Shown here: in pieces, positions 4,980-5,520 of the stretch
Position numbering within the stretch: the first letter of the stretch is position 1
Layout: each line of letters starts with the position of its first letter
NCBI GenBank assembly: GCA_902476665.1
Contig: CABSEO010000163.1
Span: 1-5,520 of the forward strand
DNA length: 5,520 nucleotides
Source of the DNA: an uncultured Emergencia sp.
Lineage (GTDB): Bacteria > Bacillota > Clostridia > Peptostreptococcales > Anaerovoracaceae
Reading direction: 5' to 3'
Program-made: the position numbers and the translations under genes
Notes under the pieces: model-generated
The model's database searches: none
What the model saw: the letters and a program-made list of their open reading frames with translations, nothing else
What the model was told of the DNA's origin: nothing

Positions 4980-5520
4980 ATGTATGACCTTCTCATAAAA
5001 AACGCACGAATTATTGACGGAACCGGTGCTCCATGGTATCGTGCCGATCTTGCCGTACAAGACGGAAAAATTGCAGAAATTGGCAGACTAGCTTCCTGTA
5101 TTGCAAAAACTGTAGTGGATGCAGAAGACCTTTATCTGTCTCCGGGATTTATCGATATTCATTCTCACAGCGATACCTCTCTCCCACGCTTTCCGCAGGC
5201 TGAAAGCCGTATTCTGCAGGGTGTGACAACAGAAATAGGTGGAGACTGCGGTCTGTCGGCAGCTCCTGTAAGTGCGGATCCGGTCAAAAGAAAACTTCTG
5301 AAAGATTATGTCGGGGATCTGCCATATATCTGGAACTCTATGGGAGAATTCCTCAGCTACGTTGAAAGCTGCCGTCCCAGTGTCAATTTTGGTATGTCTG
5401 CAGGACACGGCACCATTCGTCTCTGCATCATGGGCTTTGAAGCCCGGAAGGCTACTGCAGAAGAGCTGAACCGGATGAAAGCTCTTCTTCGTCAGTGTCT
5501 GGAAGATGGGGCTTTCTGTC
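4980..5520 (+). CDS. N-acyl-D-amino-acid deacylase (D-aminoacylase) family amidohydrolase, truncated by window end
   Basis: Metal-dependent amidohydrolase of the D-aminoacylase group, which removes acyl groups from N-acyl-D-amino acids; relatives act on other amides. The first 180 residues are visible. The N-terminal composite strand (LLIKNARIIDGTG, then a DGKIAEIG turn) leads into SPGFIDIHSHSD at about residues 54-65, whose His61 and His63 are the expected zinc ligands. GVTTEIGGDCG at 81-91 contains Cys90, matching the bridging metal-binding cysteine typical of D-aminoacylases, and GHGTIR follows at 142-147. The later metal-binding His and Asp residues lie beyond the window; the family is usually about 480-540 residues. 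The ATG at 4980 is set by AGGTGGTG (4967-4974) and by the strand that begins the fold. The ATG four bases later is out of frame. It is divergent from the small membrane protein gene. Exact substrate is not resolvable from this fragment. Confidence 0.85.
   Translation, partial: MYDLLIKNARIIDGTGAPWYRADLAVQDGKIAEIGRLASCIAKTVVDAEDLYLSPGFIDIHSHSDTSLPRFPQAESRILQGVTTEIGGDCGLSAAPVSADPVKRKLLKDYVGDLPYIWNSMGEFLSYVESCRPSVNFGMSAGHGTIRLCIMGFEARKATAEELNRMKALLRQCLEDGAFC

Overview
The window looks like a low-to-moderate-GC Firmicute of the class Clostridia, most likely Lachnospiraceae or close kin. This rests on AGGAGG-type ribosome binding sites, sigma-A-like promoters, and protein sequences (an EF-G-like paralog, a TM1586-type nitroreductase, an HSHSD-type amidohydrolase) of the kind seen in gut clostridia. 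The placement is inferred from recalled families, not from a search. It reads as ordinary chromosome: no IS element, integrase, CRISPR array, tRNA or rRNA is visible.

Left part (1-2218): asparaginyl-tRNA synthetase (asnS, minus strand) is cut by the window start and has a clear promoter. Divergent from it is a two-gene operon on the plus strand: an inosine/uridine-type nucleoside hydrolase, then 11 bases later a nitroreductase-family flavoprotein. Nucleobase salvage is the obvious role of the first gene; the sequence does not say why a nitroreductase is coupled to it.

Middle (2219-4617): a gene-poor stretch of about 330 bases separates the operon from a convergent gene. It holds repeat-like sequence of unknown nature and a strong GC-rich terminator. 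The convergent gene (2553-4511, minus) encodes an EF-G paralog of 652 residues. It keeps the translocation domains, but by eye it lacks most of the G' insert, and the catalytic switch II histidine is replaced by tyrosine. It is probably not the housekeeping EF-G.

Right part (4618-5520): a short, complete minus-strand transcription unit is easily missed. It has a TTGACA promoter, a good ribosome binding site, a 33-codon gene for a basic single-pass membrane peptide, and a classic GAAA-loop terminator with eight T. Divergent from it, a second near-consensus promoter with a very short leader drives a D-aminoacylase-like amidohydrolase that runs off the window end.

The points most worth a second look are the 33-residue gene, the altered GTPase centre of the EF-G paralog, and a 9-base word (GAATAGTAT) found three times, overlapping or flanking the promoters of both of those genes.
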